This document shows, piece by piece, positions 46,043 through 54,693 of a DNA stretch of 64,000 nucleotides. The first letter of the stretch is position 1. Each line of letters opens with the position of its first letter. The translations under genes and the position numbers were made by a program. Below the pieces are notes generated by a model. The model was not told the origin of the DNA and did not search any database. It worked only from the letters and a program-made list of their open reading frames with translations. The DNA is from Ignavibacteria bacterium UBA7675 (GTDB taxonomy: Bacteria; Bacteroidota; Ignavibacteria; Kapaibacteriales; UB7675): positions 1 through 64,000 of the forward strand of contig DLHF01000071.1 in assembly GCA_002483085.1 (NCBI GenBank), read 5' to 3'.

Positions 46043-47692
46043 TTAAAAAGAGCTGGATAAAGAAAAAGTTACACCTGAAGCCGCAGGTACTACGCGGCAA
46101 ACACCGCCCACGCACAGAAGACCTCCGCGCTGCCTGCCAAACGAAAGCGAGGCACGATGCACATCTTTTACAAAAACAATACCGGCACTATAGTAGTGAA
46201 GTCGCTTTTCGGTATGCTCGTTTCCGTAGTTGTACTGGTCGTACACCGAAAAGAACCACGACGGAGCAACTGCGTATTCTACAAGCGCAAAAGCCCAGTT
46301 GCCAAAGCCCTTTTCCTGCGCTGTTTCATCCTGATTGGACGACATATGCTGCAATTCTACGTGGATACTATTGGAGGCAGTAAGCCTGTAGGTAAGATCG
46401 GCGATTACAATATTAGAGTAAATAAGTCCGTACCCTGTTTTTCCTTCTATCTGATCCTTGTCGTAAGTAAGGTTCACATATCCAAGAGTCGTTTTCAGGT
46501 CTGTGCTCCACTTCTTGGTTATTTCAATGTTGAAATCGCGGTAATACAGCCTGTCGCCTTCTCCTGGGAATGGCGATTCGTAAGTGAACTCATCGATCAT
46601 AGTCGTGTCGATCTGATGAACCTGCGAATAGTTCAGCGCAATATCCACACCGTATTTTCCACCGAGAGAGCTGTTGCGCGGAATATTGTACACCACATCG
46701 GCTTGCCAGCCAACTTCACCTGTAGGCTGCGTGCCATACGGATAAATAGCAGGCAGAGTATAGGTGTGTTGTTTGGTAATAGCAGGCAGGTAATTCACTG
46801 TAAGATTATTACCCGTAGCCGAACGGTCGGAACGGAAATCCATATTATCAATCCGCTTACCGCTCAGCGTAATTCCCAAACCTGTTGCAGCATAGGAAGC
46901 AGAGAGATAAACCGCCGTACCGGGATTATAAGAGAACTTATTAGAAGTCGACGGGTCGTTGATTTTATAGGCGTATTCGCCAAGCAAAGAGAAATCGCCA
47001 TAGCCAGCATTGAGGCGGCCAGCAAAAGCGGCGACATTTTCAGGGAGTTTGTACAAAGGATCGTTATCGTCTTGAAATTTACTCACTGCACTTGCACCCA
47101 AGCCAAGACGCAATCCGTCTTCCTGAAGCGAGGGAAAAAGTTCATTGAGTGTAAGATCGAGATCGGCGCCGCGTATAAGCCCGGGGCCAGTTGTCCAAAA
47201 GGAACGCTGCTTGCCAATAAGCCCGGTCACGCGGATACCATCGTACAGGCGCGCATGTAGGCGTACACCATCGAAGGCATTATCAATACCGAGTTGTTTT
47301 TCTTCGTAGCTGCGCAGGATGAGACCTGTGCCAAATTGCTCGTAAAAATTTCCGGCTGTCACTTCTATATCGTCGCTTTTATAAGAGGCATACCGAAAGG
47401 CAATGCCGTTTCCTTCGTAGCGAGAGTCGAACCCAAGCAAGGGCTTCTGGTAGGCTTCGTACCGCACACCGGCAGAGAAATTCCCCCGGGTGTAATACAA
47501 GTTGAGGTACGAATTCATACGTATCTTTTCGTCGACTTCCTCGGCGCCAATAGCGGAATCACGAGTATAATACTGTGCGTCGATTTGAAAGTTGCCGGAA
47601 AGACTACCGAAATCAATATCCTGTGAGTGCAAAGGAGTAGCACATGCAGCGGCTATGGCCGCACAGGTAAGAAGGGCATGGAGTTTTAGCAC
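46043..47692 (-). CDS. Predicted outer-membrane barrel resembling DUF6029
   Basis: About 549 residues from a GTG start (VLKLHALLTCAAIAAACATP), which forms the signal peptide. The upstream TTG at 47749 would place 19 extra residues inside a hairpin and is rejected. The mature protein has many amphipathic beta strands with aromatic girdles (MNSYLNLYYTRGNFSAGVRYEAY, GNFYEQFGTGLILRSYEEKQLG) and ends VTFSLSSSF with a C-terminal Phe, typical of outer-membrane barrels. The order resembles TlpA/DUF6029/Omp28 gene groups of Bacteroidota, which suggests a link to extracytoplasmic thiol chemistry. A substrate cannot be named. Confidence 0.72.
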   Translation of the reverse strand: MLKLHALLTCAAIAAACATPLHSQDIDFGSLSGNFQIDAQYYTRDSAIGAEEVDEKIRMNSYLNLYYTRGNFSAGVRYEAYQKPLLGFDSRYEGNGIAFRYASYKSDDIEVTAGNFYEQFGTGLILRSYEEKQLGIDNAFDGVRLHARLYDGIRVTGLIGKQRSFWTTGPGLIRGADLDLTLNELFPSLQEDGLRLGLGASAVSKFQDDNDPLYKLPENVAAFAGRLNAGYGDFSLLGEYAYKINDPSTSNKFSYNPGTAVYLSASYAATGLGITLSGKRIDNMDFRSDRSATGNNLTVNYLPAITKQHTYTLPAIYPYGTQPTGEVGWQADVVYNIPRNSSLGGKYGVDIALNYSQVHQIDTTMIDEFTYESPFPGEGDRLYYRDFNIEITKKWSTDLKTTLGYVNLTYDKDQIEGKTGYGLIYSNIVIADLTYRLTASNSIHVELQHMSSNQDETAQEKGFGNWAFALVEYAVAPSWFFSVYDQYNYGNEHTEKRLHYYSAGIVFVKDVHRASLSFGRQRGGLLCVGGVCRVVPAASGVTFSLSSSF

Positions 47693-47736
47693 TGCAAATG
47701 TTCTATTAGATGGGAAAAGAACGTAACTGTCAGTTG

Positions 47737-47773
47737 GAAAAGCGGTCAAATGCGACGCATTCGACCGCTTTTC
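47737..47773 (-). terminator. Near-perfect hairpin terminator after tlpA-like gene
   Basis: The arms are 18 bases long (GAAAAGCGGTC... and its complement at 47756-47773) with one mismatch and a very small loop. It lies 42 bases after the tlpA-like stop on the minus strand and ends in CTTTTC. It overlaps a TTG codon that might otherwise be taken as the start of the next gene. Confidence 0.7.
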
Positions 47774-47814
47774 ACATGAAAGACTTTTTACGTGTGTAAG
47801 CCAAGTCCAACCTC

Positions 47815-48336
47815 TTATTCAGCGATTTTTTCGCCTTTGGCCAGCTTCTGTACAAGTTCATACAGATGCTCTTCATCGCCGGGAGCGTAGGACGTATGTT
47901 GCCATACAATCTCGCCATTACCGTCCAGAAGGAATGTGTGCGGAACGTTGTTAACATTCATTTTGCGCTTAAAATCGCTATTTTCATCAATATAGACCTC
48001 GTATTGCCAGCCACGTCCCTTCACAAAAGGAGCAACCTTCGAACTATTGCGCGAGTCGTCGATGGAAATAGCTACAAGCTTCACCCCTGTTTCTTTCTGC
48101 CAGTCGGCGTACAGGTCGTTAATACTGTTGAGTTCCTGAATACAGGGTTTGCACCAGGTAGCCCAAAAGCTGATAATCATAGGCTTGCCATTGTTGCCAA
48201 AAGTACCCGTGCTTACGCTCTGGCCTTTTACGTCCTTGACATTAGCATCAGGAAGTTTGGAGGCGTCACCTGCGGCCACAGCACTCCCCAGAAACACGAT
48301 ACATATAAAAGCTGAAACGAGAGCCAGATATTTCAT
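47815..48336 (-). CDS. TlpA-family thioredoxin-like protein
   Basis: The 173-residue protein has an N-terminal signal or anchor (MKYLALVSAFICIVFLGSAV). A thioredoxin fold follows with active site WCKPC (Cys62, Cys65) and the cis-proline segment NNVPHTF near 130. TlpA/ResA-type proteins reduce or oxidise disulfides in the periplasm or assist cytochrome maturation. The AlkC/TSA-like insert IDENSDFKRKMNV is typical for the family. AAGG lies 8 bases before the ATG. It is the first gene of a co-oriented set with two Omp28-like proteins, a hairpin terminator notwithstanding. Confidence 0.9.
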   Translation of the reverse strand: MKYLALVSAFICIVFLGSAVAAGDASKLPDANVKDVKGQSVSTGTFGNNGKPMIISFWATWCKPCIQELNSINDLYADWQKETGVKLVAISIDDSRNSSKVAPFVKGRGWQYEVYIDENSDFKRKMNVNNVPHTFLLDGNGEIVWQHTSYAPGDEEHLYELVQKLAKGEKIAE

Positions 48337-48546
48337 ACCTGTACCTTACAATTGTTCAGAGATACATTACTGCCGTAATACCTACGTCAGACAGGAAAAA
48401 AAATTTTTAATCCATAGTTTTCTTCGCTATTTTCGGCAGTGGCAAATTTATACTGATCAGCGTGTTAATTGAAACTTTTTTTTACCGCATGACGTACTTT
48501 GCCCAGTGTTGCATGTGTTTTGCCAACATTATAATGTATAAAGACT

Positions 48547-49302
48547 ATGAAACGATTATTTACTACTCTAGTCCTCTGCGCACTGCTGCTGTCCGGCTTT
48601 GTGTCCGGCACTGTGCAAGCTCAGGGTGCTACATTCGAGTTTGTTAATCCTCCCGAATCGACAATTCTGACGGCTACGACCAATGAGGTGTACATTTCTC
48701 ATTATCTGTACATCAAGAACAAATCGATGTTCCTCAAACGCCTGCGCGTTATTCGGGAGATCAACCAGCTCGCGCCCAATCAATCGGTGGTCTTTTGCTT
48801 TGGTGGCTCCTGTATGCTCCCTGAGCAGGACTCGTCCATCATCTTCGAGATGAAGCCAAACGAGACAACATCGCAAATCGATGCGTTCAACCCGAAAGTT
48901 GAAGATATCTACGATCATCCCGGTACAACTGTTGTTACGTACACGATTTACGACATCGATGATCCGAGTGACAAGCTCACGGTGACATTTACGTATATCG
49001 TAAGCGTGCCAACCGATATTCGCATGCCGTTTGACATAGCTCCGGTGACAGTGCTCTCCAATGCGTTCCCAAGCCCGGCTTTCGACAACACGCGTATCGA
49101 CTACAACATTGCTCAGCATTATAGCAATGCTTCGATTACAGTCTACAACCTGATCGGCAATCCCATCCAAACATTTCGCGTAGATACGCCGAAAGGCAAT
49201 GTAACGCTGCCGACTTCCGACCTCGCACCCGGTGTGTACTTCTACTCAATCGTTGCCGATGGCAAAAAATTAGCAACCAAGAAGTTAGTAGTAAAACGCT
49301 AA
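48547..49302 (+). CDS. Small T9SS cargo, function unknown
   Basis: This 251-residue protein has a signal peptide (MKRLFTTLVLCALLLSGFV), a ~130-residue beta-rich region and a C-terminal sorting domain starting SNAFPSPAFDNTRIDY and ending KKLVVKR. The middle contains a Cys pair (CFGGSC) that could form a disulfide, but no enzyme motif is seen. It is transcribed away from the TlpA-like gene. A TATAAT-like sequence lies only about 12-17 bases before the ATG, so a very short leader is possible. A good terminator follows. Confidence 0.78.
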   Translation: MKRLFTTLVLCALLLSGFVSGTVQAQGATFEFVNPPESTILTATTNEVYISHYLYIKNKSMFLKRLRVIREINQLAPNQSVVFCFGGSCMLPEQDSSIIFEMKPNETTSQIDAFNPKVEDIYDHPGTTVVTYTIYDIDDPSDKLTVTFTYIVSVPTDIRMPFDIAPVTVLSNAFPSPAFDNTRIDYNIAQHYSNASITVYNLIGNPIQTFRVDTPKGNVTLPTSDLAPGVYFYSIVADGKKLATKKLVVKR

Positions 49303-49320
49303 TATTCAGCATAATTCATA

Positions 49321-49352
49321 AAAAAGGCGGCTCCAATGGAGTCGCCTTTTTT
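49321..49352 (+). terminator. Rho-independent terminator
   Basis: The arms AAAAAGGCG-G-CTCC (49321-49334) and GGAG-T-CGCCTTTTT (49338-49352) pair with one G-T and loop AAT, followed by more T. It ends the small T9SS cargo gene. Confidence 0.85.
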
Positions 49353-49517
49353 GTTTCTCTGCTTGTGAACGAAAAGCAGCTATAGTTCCGGACAATACGA
49401 AAAACCCTTTGCGGCTTCGATCCTTGGCCGCTCTTTGACCCCAACGACGGAATTATCACAAGAATGCTGTGCAGACGGGGCAATCACTCAACACCTATGC
49501 GCTGATTCCGGCAATAC

Positions 49518-51017
49518 TTACTTGTCGGGTTTCATCTGCGGGAAAAAGAGCACATCCCGTATAGAGACTTGCTCTGTAAGCAACATCACTAGCCGGTCAA
49601 TCCCCACGCCAAGCCCTGCTGTCGGCGGCAATCCAATCTCTAGAGCGTGCAGGAAGTCCTCGTCTACGACCATAGCCTCATCATCGCCACGGGCACGCAG
49701 TGCGGCCTGCTCTTCGAGGCGTCGGCGCTGCTCCACAGGATCGTTCAGCTCTGAGAACGCATTGGCAATTTCCCCGCCGTTTACAAACAGTTCGAAGCGC
49801 TCTGTAAGCCCTGGCTCGGAACGGTGGCTTTTGGCCAACGGCGACATTTCTATCGGATAGTCCGTAATAAACGTGGGCTGGATAAGATGCGGCTGCACCG
49901 TCTCGGTAAAAATCTCATCGATGATTTTCCCAGCGCCAATTTTGGGATCTAACTCCACGCCCAATTCGCTTGCAATCCGGCGCAGCTCTGCCTCGTCCAG
50001 TCCATGCAAATCATGTCCGGTCCGCTCTTGGATGGCACCGAGCATACTAATACGGCGATAAGGCGCCGCAAAAGAAATAACTTCTTCGCCAAACTTCACA
50101 TCAGTTGTGCCCAGCACTTGGGTTGTAACGTAGGAGAACAGCTCCTCCACCATCGACATCATCCAGTTGTAGTCCTTGTAGGCTACATAGATTTCCATCG
50201 ATGTGAACTCGGGATTATGCGTGCGATCCATACCCTCATTGCGGAAATTCTTGCTGATTTCATACACGCCTTCAAATCCACCTACGATAAGGCGTTTCAG
50301 GTACAGCTCATCGGCAATGCGCAGATACAAATCAACATCCAACGCATTATGATGCGTAACAAATGGCCGGGCAGCAGCACCGCCATAGATCGGCTGGAGC
50401 ACTGGAGTTTCTACCTCTAGCCAGCCGCGCTCGTCGAAAAACCGGCGCATAGCCGTAATGATCCTCGACCGCCGAACAAATGTATCGCGGATATGCGAAT
50501 TGACAATCAGGTCGAGATACCGCTGGCGGTAGCGCAATTCCTTGTCGGCTAAAGCATCGTGCACCATCTTATTGCCGTGCTCGTCTTCGGTTTCTTTGGC
50601 AATGGGAATTGGAGCCAACGACTTGCACAACAGCACGAGTTCGCGCGCATGCACAGTGATTTCACCCATTTTTGTGCGGAAGACAAAGCCGCGCACACCT
50701 ACGATATCGCCTATGTCGTACAGGCGAAACTCTTCGTAATTGGCAATGTCGTCCTTGCGGATATAGACCTGGATACGCCCGGCTTCGTCCTGGATATGGA
50801 AAAAGCTGGCCTTACCCATACGCCGCACAGCCATTATTCTACCAGCAACGGCTACATCCTGAAATACTTCGGCGTTATCATCGGCAAATTGCGCGAGAAT
50901 ATCGCTCGAATGATGTGTTTTTGGGAAGGCATACGGATAGGGTTCTACCCCCATGTGCCGGAGCTCGGCGAGCTCCTCCCGTCTGCGGAGTTCCTGATCA
51001 TTGAGATGCTCTTTCAT
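49518..51017 (-). CDS. lysS: Lysyl-tRNA synthetase (class II)
   Basis: The 499-residue enzyme attaches lysine to tRNA-Lys. An N-terminal OB-fold anticodon-binding domain (MKEHLNDQELRRREELAEL, GRIMAVRRMGKASFFHIQDE) is followed by the class II catalytic core with motif 2-like FRNEGMDRTHNPEFTSMEIY and motif 3 GLPPTAGLGVGIDRLVM. The length is normal. ATG at 51017 fits the family, and the reading from 51083 adds 22 unrelated residues. It is divergent from infC, sharing a ~170-bp A/T-rich region that probably holds both promoters. Confidence 0.96.
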   Translation of the reverse strand: MKEHLNDQELRRREELAELRHMGVEPYPYAFPKTHHSSDILAQFADDNAEVFQDVAVAGRIMAVRRMGKASFFHIQDEAGRIQVYIRKDDIANYEEFRLYDIGDIVGVRGFVFRTKMGEITVHARELVLLCKSLAPIPIAKETEDEHGNKMVHDALADKELRYRQRYLDLIVNSHIRDTFVRRSRIITAMRRFFDERGWLEVETPVLQPIYGGAAARPFVTHHNALDVDLYLRIADELYLKRLIVGGFEGVYEISKNFRNEGMDRTHNPEFTSMEIYVAYKDYNWMMSMVEELFSYVTTQVLGTTDVKFGEEVISFAAPYRRISMLGAIQERTGHDLHGLDEAELRRIASELGVELDPKIGAGKIIDEIFTETVQPHLIQPTFITDYPIEMSPLAKSHRSEPGLTERFELFVNGGEIANAFSELNDPVEQRRRLEEQAALRARGDDEAMVVDEDFLHALEIGLPPTAGLGVGIDRLVMLLTEQVSIRDVLFFPQMKPDK

Positions 51018-51186
51018 GGGCGAATTGCTCTTCTGTGAAAAATGTCTCGTTCCGCCACAGTGTTCCTGCCGCGAAAGCATCAAAAATAACCTTTTCCCGA
51101 ATATTTCCTGATAAAAATTAATTTGAATTTCTATAGTATTTCCGCATATTTGCAGTTTACTTTTTCAGGCATGCGAAGAACCGTCA

Positions 51187-51900
51187 TTGGACGGCGCTGC
51201 CGTACTGATTATTCACAATCACGAGATTTCCTTGAATAGACCAAGACCCAGCGGCGGTAACCCACGTTTTCGGGGACAGGACCCTCGCAAACCAAACTCG
51301 AATGTGCGAATCAACGAAGATATCCGTGTACCGGAGATTCGTGTCGTCGACGAAGACGGTCAGATGCTCGGCATTATGTCACCCCGTAAGGCACAGCAAA
51401 TCGCCAACGAACGCGGGCTCGATCTCGTAGAAATCGCTCCACAGGCTGCCCCGCCTGTATGCAAAATCATCGACTTCGGCAAGTTCCGCTATGAGCAGCA
51501 AAAACGCGAAAAGCTACAGAAGAAAAGTCAGCATCAGCAGCAGTTGAAAGAAATTCGGTTCAACTACGACACCGATACACACGACTTCGATTTCAAGACA
51601 CGCCATGCACGAGGCTTCCTCGAAGATGGCCACAAAGTAAAAGGCGGAGTCCGGTTCCACGGTCGTGAAATCGTGCACCGCCAGATCGGTATGGAGCTTC
51701 TTGGGCGCTTTGTTGCCGCTCTCGAAGATATTTCCAAAGTCGATCAGCCAATCAAGGTAGAAGGCATGAACTGTACAGTTATCCTCTCCCCTGAAAAAAT
51801 CAAGAAAAAACCCGCTCCTGCTAAAGAAAAGTCGGAAAAAGCGGAGAGCAAAGAAAAAGCAGACAAACAAGCAGACAAACAGACTGACAATCCGTCGTAA
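51187..51900 (+). CDS. infC: Translation initiation factor IF-3
   Basis: The IF-3 core is clear (VRINEDIRVPEIRVVDEDG, LDLVEIAPQAAPPVCKIIDFGKFRYE, EIRFNYDTDTHDFDFKTRHA, GREIVHRQIG). A Lys-rich tail follows to residue 237. No in-frame ATG lies before the conserved region. Candidates are TTG at 51187, ATT at 51208, 51211 and 51226, and TTG at 51232 (giving NRPRPSGGNPRF...). The annotated start is the longest, and the true one may be 51226 or 51232. Unusual infC starts are known to allow IF-3 to control its own translation. The order infC-rpmI-rplT is the normal operon. Confidence 0.92.
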   Translation: MDGAAVLIIHNHEISLNRPRPSGGNPRFRGQDPRKPNSNVRINEDIRVPEIRVVDEDGQMLGIMSPRKAQQIANERGLDLVEIAPQAAPPVCKIIDFGKFRYEQQKREKLQKKSQHQQQLKEIRFNYDTDTHDFDFKTRHARGFLEDGHKVKGGVRFHGREIVHRQIGMELLGRFVAALEDISKVDQPIKVEGMNCTVILSPEKIKKKPAPAKEKSEKAESKEKADKQADKQTDNPS

Positions 51901-51920
51901 TTTCCATTTCGGAGAGTTCC

Positions 51921-52118
51921 ATGCCTAAGATGAAGACCAATAGTGGCGCCAAAAAGCGCACGAAGCTTACCGGCACTGGCCGGATCAAACGTGAGAAAGC
52001 GTTTAGCAGCCATATTCTCACGTCGAAAACACGCAAGCGCAAGCGCTCGCTGCGCCAGAGCACAACAGTGAGCTCGGCCAACGAAAAATCAATGAAACGC
52101 CTGCTCGCTCTGCGTTAA
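51921..52118 (+). CDS. rpmI: 50S ribosomal protein L35
   Basis: This 65-residue L35 is MPKMKTNSGAKKRTKLTGTG..., with the conserved basic KRKRSLR segment near the end. GGAGAG lies 5 bases before the ATG. It starts 20 bp after infC and is followed by rplT, the standard order in which L20 (with L35) regulates the operon. Confidence 0.96.
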   Translation: MPKMKTNSGAKKRTKLTGTGRIKREKAFSSHILTSKTRKRKRSLRQSTTVSSANEKSMKRLLALR

Positions 52119-52243
52119 TTGCCTTTCTTCTCCCCCCCTGGCTGGCGGGTGTGCAGCAATGCGACGGACAACTGTCCGCACAGATACCCCGGAGCCATTT
52201 AACTAACAAAAATCTGTAAACGTTTTTTCTTAAGGATTATACA

Positions 52244-52591
52244 ATGCCTCGTTCACAGAATAAAGTCGCTTCGCGGAATCGCCGCAAAAGAATGATCCGG
52301 CTGGCTAAAGGCTACTGGGGTTCGCGCAATAATGTATGGACTATTGCCAAACACCATATCGAAAAAGGCCTCCAGTATGCTTACCGCGACCGCCGCGCTA
52401 AAAAGCGCACATTTAGAAAATTGTGGATCGTGCGTATCAATGCCGCAGCGCGTATGAATGGCACGACCTATTCACGGCTGATGAACGACCTGAAAAAAGG
52501 TAATGTTCAGATCAACCGCAAGGTGCTGTCCGATATAGCTATGAACCAACCTGAAATCTTTAGCCGGATTGTAGAGTCGGTCAAGCCCTAA
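52244..52591 (+). CDS. rplT: 50S ribosomal protein L20
   Basis: The 115-residue L20 has the basic N-terminus PRSQNKVASRNRRKRMIRLA and the GYWGSRNNVWTIAKHHIEKG motif. It binds 23S rRNA early in assembly and represses its own operon in many bacteria. AAGGA lies 7 bases before the ATG. It is separated from rpmI by ~125 bp, which could hold a leader element, although none is recognised. A terminator follows. Confidence 0.96.
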   Translation: MPRSQNKVASRNRRKRMIRLAKGYWGSRNNVWTIAKHHIEKGLQYAYRDRRAKKRTFRKLWIVRINAAARMNGTTYSRLMNDLKKGNVQINRKVLSDIAMNQPEIFSRIVESVKP

Positions 52592-52612
52592 TATCCCCTG
52601 CTCATGTAATTC

Positions 52613-52653
52613 AAAAGCGCGAAGGCCGACCGTATTCCGGAATTCGCGCTTTT
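52613..52653 (+). terminator. Rho-independent terminator of the infC-rpmI-rplT operon
   Basis: The arms AAAAGCGCGAA (52613-52623) and TTCGCGCTTTT (52643-52653) pair perfectly and are followed by TTTCTTT. They lie 22 bases after the rplT stop. Confidence 0.85.
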
Positions 52654-52687
52654 TCTTTGCCCTGTTCTCCTTTGTGCAAGTTGCTTT

Positions 52688-52746
52688 GCGTTCGGTCGCT
52701 GCCCTCGCTGTTGGTCTCTGCACCGCGCTGCTCTCCCCGCTGCATG
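52688..52746 (-). repeat. Intergenic repeat type B, copy 5
   Basis: On the minus strand: CATGCAGCGG, then AGCAGCGCGGTGCAGAGAC, ending CGACCGAACGC. The upstream flank TTGCGGTAGAGGTCGGACAG matches the flank of copies 3 and 6. Confidence 0.68.
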
Positions 52747-52930
52747 GCTGTCCGACCTCTACCGCAAAAGGCGCTGCCGCAAGAATAACTCGCAGGCAAG
52801 GCCGACAACAGCAACAAATTGGGTGGTCAAACGATGCCCGTGCTACGCTACTAATGGCTCAGCAGAGAAAAATCCGTAGATAACTTCTGTATATCTGTAG
52901 CCCGATGTTTCATTTTCTACCAGAAAACGT

Positions 52931-53956
52931 ATGCTCGACGAAATAGCCTCGCTTCGCAATGCTATCACAGAAGAATTGCCCGGGATTTCTTCTCCCGAGC
53001 AGTTGGAACAATTCCGACTCCAGCACATGGTGCGTAAAGGCACACTTGCGACCCTTACCGACAAGCTCCGCGATGTTCCTCGGGAAGACAAACCCGCCGT
53101 TGGACGCGAGCTAAACATCCTTCGCGATTTTGTTAACACCAGCTTTAAAGAGCTCCAGGAGCGCTTCGAGCAGATGACGGCCTCTACCCCATCGGTGGAT
53201 GTCACTCTGCCCGGACGCAAGCTGCGCCGTGGCTCTGTCCACCCTGTGCTGCAAACGCTACAAGAGTTTGTCTCGATATTCCTTCGCATGGGTTTTACTA
53301 TAGCCGAAGGGCCAGATATCGAAGACGATTATCACAACTTCGAGGCGCTGAATTTTGCCCCCGATCATCCCGCACGCGATATGCAGGACACATTTTTTGT
53401 GCAGGATCAAGGCGACCGCGATGATGTTGTGCTGCGCACCCATACCTCCCCTGTGCAGGTACGTGTGATGAAAAATCAAAAACCGCCAATCCGGTCGATC
53501 ATGCCCGGACGTGTCTACCGCAATGAAGCAATTAATGCGCGTTCGCTGGCGGAGTTCCACCAGATCGAAGGTTTATACATCGACAAAAATGTTTCGCTGG
53601 CCGACCTCAAAGGTACGCTCGTAGCTTTTGCGCGCGAGTGCTACGGCAGTTCGGTACAGTATCGCTTCCGCACGTCCTACTTCCCGTTCACAGAGCCGAG
53701 TGGCGAAATGGACATTACGTGCTTTCTCTGCAATGGCAAAGGATGCCGCGTGTGCAAGCAGTCGGGCTGGCTGGAAATCGTCGGGGCAGGAATGGTGCAT
53801 CCCAATGTGCTGAGCAATTGTGGTATCGACCCAGAAGTCTACTCGGGCTTTGCTTTTGGCTTTGGTATAGAGCGTGTCACATTGCTCCGCGCTGGTATTA
53901 CTGATATTCGCCTGCTGTACGAAAATGATGTCCGCGTACTTCGCCAGTTCGCATAG
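52931..53956 (+). CDS. pheS: Phenylalanyl-tRNA synthetase alpha subunit
   Basis: The 341-residue alpha subunit of the heterotetrameric class II enzyme has an N-terminal coiled coil (about 1-80), motif 1, the catalytic segments FQIEGLYIDKN and YRFRTSYFPFTEPSGEMDI, and motif 3 FAFGFGIERVTLLRAGI. A CxxC-like NGKGCRVCKQSGW is present as in many PheS. It lies downstream of rplT as in many genomes, but pheT is not adjacent. lolD begins 4 bases after its stop, so the two are probably co-transcribed. Confidence 0.95.
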   Translation: MLDEIASLRNAITEELPGISSPEQLEQFRLQHMVRKGTLATLTDKLRDVPREDKPAVGRELNILRDFVNTSFKELQERFEQMTASTPSVDVTLPGRKLRRGSVHPVLQTLQEFVSIFLRMGFTIAEGPDIEDDYHNFEALNFAPDHPARDMQDTFFVQDQGDRDDVVLRTHTSPVQVRVMKNQKPPIRSIMPGRVYRNEAINARSLAEFHQIEGLYIDKNVSLADLKGTLVAFARECYGSSVQYRFRTSYFPFTEPSGEMDITCFLCNGKGCRVCKQSGWLEIVGAGMVHPNVLSNCGIDPEVYSGFAFGFGIERVTLLRAGITDIRLLYENDVRVLRQFA

Positions 53957-53960
53957 TCCT

Positions 53961-54653
53961 ATGGCAAAACCAGTCATTACAGCCGATAATCTCTCGAAGT
54001 CGTATTCTCTTTCGTCGCATCGCGATACTCCTGTGCTACGCGATGTGTCGATGAGTGTTGAGCGCGGCGAGCTTCTCGCTATTGTAGGTGCCTCTGGAGC
54101 AGGCAAAAGCACGCTGCTGCATCTGCTCGGCGCGCTCGACGAAACCGATACGGGTTCCATTACACTTACCACCAACGACGGCGTATCACAAACATACTCG
54201 TCGTTGTCGGATGTAGAGCTTTCGGCTCTGCGCAACAGGCATATCGGCTTTGTGTTTCAGTTCCACCATCTGTTGCCGGAGTTCACTGCGTTAGAAAATG
54301 TGATGATGCCCGCTCTTATCGCCGGGGACTCCCAGCGCGAAGCAAAAGCTAATGCCGAGAAGTTACTCGAACTCGTTGGCGTCGCTCACCGTTCGCAGCA
54401 CAAGCCCGCAGCGCTCTCCGGTGGAGAACAACAGCGAACAGCATTCGCGCGCGCACTGGTCAATCGCCCTACCATTGTTCTGGCCGACGAACCAACAGGC
54501 AATCTCGACTCTGCAAACAGCGATCTGCTTTTAGAGCTGCTGCAACAGTTCCGCAAAGAGTTCGGACAAACCTTCATAGTCGTCACCCACAGCCCGGACA
54601 TCGCTTCGCGAGCCGACCGGACGCTGACGATCAAGAACGGCCTTATCGCCTGA
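53961..54653 (+). CDS. lolD: LolD-type ABC ATPase (lipoprotein release/MacB-like)
   Basis: The 230-residue ATPase has Walker A GASGAGKST (Lys49), the Q-loop FQFHHLLPEFTALENV that is typical of LolD, signature LSGGEQQRTAFARAL, Walker B IVLADEPTGNLD and the H-loop VTHSPD. With LolC/E permeases it extracts lipoproteins from the inner membrane. Those permeases are not in this window. ATG 53961 (MAKPVITADNLSKSY) matches the family; the longer frame from 53874 overlaps pheS. It starts 4 bases after the pheS stop. Confidence 0.9.
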   Translation: MAKPVITADNLSKSYSLSSHRDTPVLRDVSMSVERGELLAIVGASGAGKSTLLHLLGALDETDTGSITLTTNDGVSQTYSSLSDVELSALRNRHIGFVFQFHHLLPEFTALENVMMPALIAGDSQREAKANAEKLLELVGVAHRSQHKPAALSGGEQQRTAFARALVNRPTIVLADEPTGNLDSANSDLLLELLQQFRKEFGQTFIVVTHSPDIASRADRTLTIKNGLIA

Positions 54654-54693
54654 CATCTCCTGCCAAGCACACAGCCAACAAGTAGGCTCGAAA

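Larger units (their letters stand above)
52592..52930. other. Gene-free stretch with terminator and type B repeat
   Basis: Between rplT and pheS. It contains the operon terminator (52613-52653) and type B repeat copy 5 (52688-52746). No gene is seen. Confidence 0.6.

Noticed and set aside
48530..48546. TATAAT just before the small T9SS cargo gene as a normal promoter
   Set aside because: It lies only about 12-17 bases from the ATG and no -35 element with proper spacing was found.
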